NCBI GenBank assembly: GCA_023396625.1
Contig: JAEWVY010000257.1
Coordinates: 1-8,844 of the forward strand
Length of the DNA stretch: 8,844 nt
From: Pseudomonadota bacterium
GTDB lineage: Bacteria; Pseudomonadota; Gammaproteobacteria; Burkholderiales; Burkholderiaceae_C
Direction: 5' to 3'
Part shown: piece by piece, positions 7,043 to 8,844 of the stretch
Layout: each line of letters opens with the position of its first letter
Numbering within the stretch: position 1 is the first letter of the stretch
Position numbers and translations under genes: made by a program
Notes under the pieces: model-generated
What the model saw: the letters and a program-made list of their open reading frames with translations, nothing else
Database searches by the model: none
Told to the model about the DNA's origin: nothing

Positions 7043-7651
7043 ATGGCAACACCGTTTTTTGGCAAACGCGAATCCGAATCCCAGAACAACCGCTCGGCTG
7101 GCCCGACCAGCCAGTCCCTGGGGGCACACCCTCTCGGCGGCCTCTCGGGCAACGGTGCGTCACTGACGGCCAAGCAGCCCACGGGACAGACCACCGCGGC
7201 CCCCACCGGCGCCGCGCCCGCCACGGTGCCTGCGCAAGGCACATCGCGCGAAGGGGGCAGCAAACTCACCGTGGGCCCCAACATCAAGCTCAAGGGCGTG
7301 GAAATCACCGACTGCGACACGCTCGTCGTCGAGGGTCTCGTCGAAGCCACCATGGACTCGCGCCTGATGCAGATCGCCGACATCGGATCGTTCCGGGGCT
7401 CGGCGGAAATCGACATCGCCGAAATTCACGGCGCGTTCGATGGCGACCTCACCGTCCGGGACCGGCTCGTCATCTACGCGACGGGCAAAGTCACGGGCAA
7501 CATCCGCTATGGCAAGGTGGTCATCGAGGAAGGTGGCCAGCTGTCGGGCAACATCACCTTCGGCGCCAGCAGCACGGGCAGCACGGGCAGCACGGGCAGC
7601 ACAGGCAGGACGGACGGCGGCAAGGCGTCACTGCACGTCGCCGCGGCCTGA
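7043..7651 (+). CDS. Bactofilin (polymer-forming cytoskeletal protein, DUF583)
   Basis: A 202-residue protein with the three-part bactofilin layout. Residues 1-73 are a probably disordered tail rich in Gly, Ala, Thr, Gln and Ser, beginning MATPFFGKRESESQ. Residues about 74-176 are the core, with the regularly spaced hydrophobic/Gly pattern of a right-handed beta-helix: VGPNIKLKG, LVVEGLVEA, IGSFRGSAEID, IHGAFDGDLTV, ATGKVTGNIRYG, EEGGQLSGNI. Residues 177-202 are a tail opened by Ser-Thr-Gly repeats. Bactofilins polymerise without nucleotides into filaments that scaffold cell-shape, wall-synthesis, motility or chromosome-segregation proteins, often at the membrane; the client here is unknown. 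No transmembrane segment is seen. The start is set by AAGGAGG at 7032-7038. It is likely transcribed separately from the upstream operon, possibly from the sigma-54-like site at 7001-7016. The gene converges on parC with 15 nt between stop codons. Confidence 0.9.
   Translation: MATPFFGKRESESQNNRSAGPTSQSLGAHPLGGLSGNGASLTAKQPTGQTTAAPTGAAPATVPAQGTSREGGSKLTVGPNIKLKGVEITDCDTLVVEGLVEATMDSRLMQIADIGSFRGSAEIDIAEIHGAFDGDLTVRDRLVIYATGKVTGNIRYGKVVIEEGGQLSGNITFGASSTGSTGSTGSTGRTDGGKASLHVAAA
7571..7606 (+). repeat. Four tandem 9-bp units coding Ser-Thr-Gly
   Basis: Three exact copies of AGCACGGGC and one variant, AGCACAGGC, run head to tail, in frame with the bactofilin and encoding (STG)x4. A degenerate fifth unit, AGGACGGAC (Arg-Thr-Asp), follows. 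Because the unit is 9 bp, gain or loss of copies would change tail length without a frameshift. Confidence 0.9.
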
Positions 7652-7653
7652 GC

Positions 7654-7666
7654 CGGCCCGAGGCCG
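7654..7666. terminator. Small hairpin between the convergent bactofilin and parC stops
   Basis: CGGCC (7654-7658), loop CGA and GGCCG (7662-7666) form a perfect 5-bp GC stem that nearly fills the 15-nt gap. There is no T-tract on either strand, so a bidirectional terminator role is only a possibility. Confidence 0.2.
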
Positions 7667-8844
7667 TCACTCCAGCCGTGTCACACGATTGGGCTTGAAA
7701 CCCAGGTCGGCCTTCTTTCCTTTGCGCGCGCGGGCGGCCCGGGCGTTGTTCAGACTGCGTATCTCCAGGGTTTCCTCGCGTGGCTTGCCGCCCCGGCCGA
7801 CACCGTCGATGCGAATGCTGCGTGTGTAGGCGGCAACGCCCGCGAGCGTGTCGTTTGCCTCCAGGTCGATCAGCATCAGGCCGCGGCCGCCATGGGCCTG
7901 GGTCTTGAGCTCGCCAATGTCGAAGGTCAAGATCCGCCCGCCCGTAGAAGCACACGCCACATGGGTCGCGGGCGGCACGGGCTTGCTGCCCGTGGTGGCC
8001 ACAAGCGAGGGCGGACACAGCGCCTCGCCCTCGGCCAGGCTGATGAAGGTCTTGCCCGCCTTCAGGCGCGACGTCATGTTCTCGACCTTCGCCAGAAAGC
8101 CATACCCCGCCGTCCCCGCCAGCAACAGCGTCGCCGTGGGCGGGCCCGCGAAGTAGTGCACGAGCTGTGTCCCGGCCTCGAGCTCGATCAGCGTGGTCAG
8201 CGGCTGCCCGTCGCCACGCGCACCGGGCAGCGAGGCCACCGGCACGGCATACACCCGGCCCCCCGAGCCGAACGCCAGCAGCGTGTCCACGGTGCGGCAT
8301 TCGAAGGTCGCGTAGAGCGCATCGCCCGCCTTGAAGGCGAAGCCCGCCGGGTCGTGATCGTGCCCGGTGCGCGCGCGAACCCATCCTTTTTGCGAAACGA
8401 CCACGGTCACCGGCTCGTCGACGACCCGCACTTCCGCGACGGCCTTTTTCTCGGCCTGGATCAGCGTGCGGCGCGGATCGGCGAACTGCCTCGCGTCCGC
8501 CTCGATTTCGCGCACCATCAAGCGCCGCAGCGCGGCGGGTGAACCCAGCACCTCCTCGAGCCGGCCCTGCTCCTCGCGCAGCTCGGCCAATTCCTGCTCG
8601 ATCCGGATGGTCTCGAGTCGCGCGAGCTGGCGCAGGCGGATTTCCAGAATGTCCTCGGCCTGGCGCTCGGACAGCCGAAAACGCTCGATCAGCGCGGCCT
8701 TCGGCTCGTCGGACTGGCGAATGATGGCAATGACCTCGTCGATGTTGAGCAGCACGGCCTGCCGCCCTTCGAGAATGTGGATGCGGTCCTGCACCTTGCC
8801 GAGCCGGTGGCGCGACCGCCGCTCGACCGTGCCCTGCCGGAAAG
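7667..8844 (-). CDS. parC: DNA topoisomerase IV subunit A, C-terminal half (5' end off window)
   Basis: Reading leftward from the right edge (first full codon at 8842) to the TGA at 7669-7667 gives the last 391 residues of a protein that is normally about 750-780. It begins inside the breakage-reunion domain just before the HILEGRQAVLLNIDEVIAIIR segment. The coiled-coil/dimer-gate region with ILEIRLRQLARLE follows, and then, from about VDEPVTVVVSQKGWVRA (near 8425), the C-terminal beta-pinwheel. I call ParC rather than GyrA because no GyrA box (QRRGGKG-type) is present, and the tail SIRIDGVGRGGKPREETLEIRSLNNARAARARKGKKADLGFKP is the topoisomerase IV pattern of betaproteobacteria. The active-site Tyr lies outside the window. 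With ParE it decatenates and relaxes DNA at replication and segregation. The apparent GTG at 8794 is an internal valine, not a start. Confidence 0.94.
   Translation of the reverse strand, partial: FRQGTVERRSRHRLGKVQDRIHILEGRQAVLLNIDEVIAIIRQSDEPKAALIERFRLSERQAEDILEIRLRQLARLETIRIEQELAELREEQGRLEEVLGSPAALRRLMVREIEADARQFADPRRTLIQAEKKAVAEVRVVDEPVTVVVSQKGWVRARTGHDHDPAGFAFKAGDALYATFECRTVDTLLAFGSGGRVYAVPVASLPGARGDGQPLTTLIELEAGTQLVHYFAGPPTATLLLAGTAGYGFLAKVENMTSRLKAGKTFISLAEGEALCPPSLVATTGSKPVPPATHVACASTGGRILTFDIGELKTQAHGGRGLMLIDLEANDTLAGVAAYTRSIRIDGVGRGGKPREETLEIRSLNNARAARARKGKKADLGFKPNRVTRLE

Overview
The window is GC-rich, densely coding DNA. The residue-level character of its genes, especially a topoisomerase IV subunit A C-terminus ending in LGFKPNRVTRLE and an ATP-grasp/alpha-E fusion protein, suggests a betaproteobacterium, probably Burkholderiales. 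That placement is inferred from family resemblance only. No tRNA, rRNA, CRISPR array or insertion sequence was seen.

Layout. Positions 1-6912 hold four same-strand genes that look like one operon. They are: (1) the 3' part of a large protein with the end of a transglutaminase-like domain followed by a DUF2126 predicted amidoligase; (2) a circularly permuted ATP-grasp domain fused to an alpha-E (DUF403) domain; (3) a stand-alone transglutaminase-like protein with an intact Cys-His-Asp triad; and (4) a RidA/YjgF-family protein. Genes 1 and 2 are 9 nt apart, and 2/3 and 3/4 each overlap by 4 nt (ATGA), so translational coupling is likely. A GC-rich hairpin follows gene 4.

Positions 6913-7042 are the only sizeable intergenic gap (130 nt). 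It holds the candidate terminator, a close match to a sigma-54 promoter and a strong Shine-Dalgarno that fixes the start of the next gene, a bactofilin. The bactofilin has a low-complexity N-terminal tail and a C-terminal Ser-Thr-Gly tandem repeat. It converges, with a 15-nt gap, on the minus-strand 3' half of parC, which runs off the right edge.

How the genes work together. Genes 1-3 are the known but biochemically uncharacterised neighbourhood COG4196 / COG2308-COG2307 / COG1305. It combines two ATP-dependent or predicted amide-bond-forming modules with two transglutaminase-like (papain-fold) modules, and comparative genomics has predicted that it makes or trims a peptide or peptide tag. 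Its substrate is not apparent here. The coupled RidA is the most unusual member and may hint at reactive imine/enamine chemistry. The bactofilin (polymer scaffold) and ParC (chromosome decatenation) look like separate transcription units.
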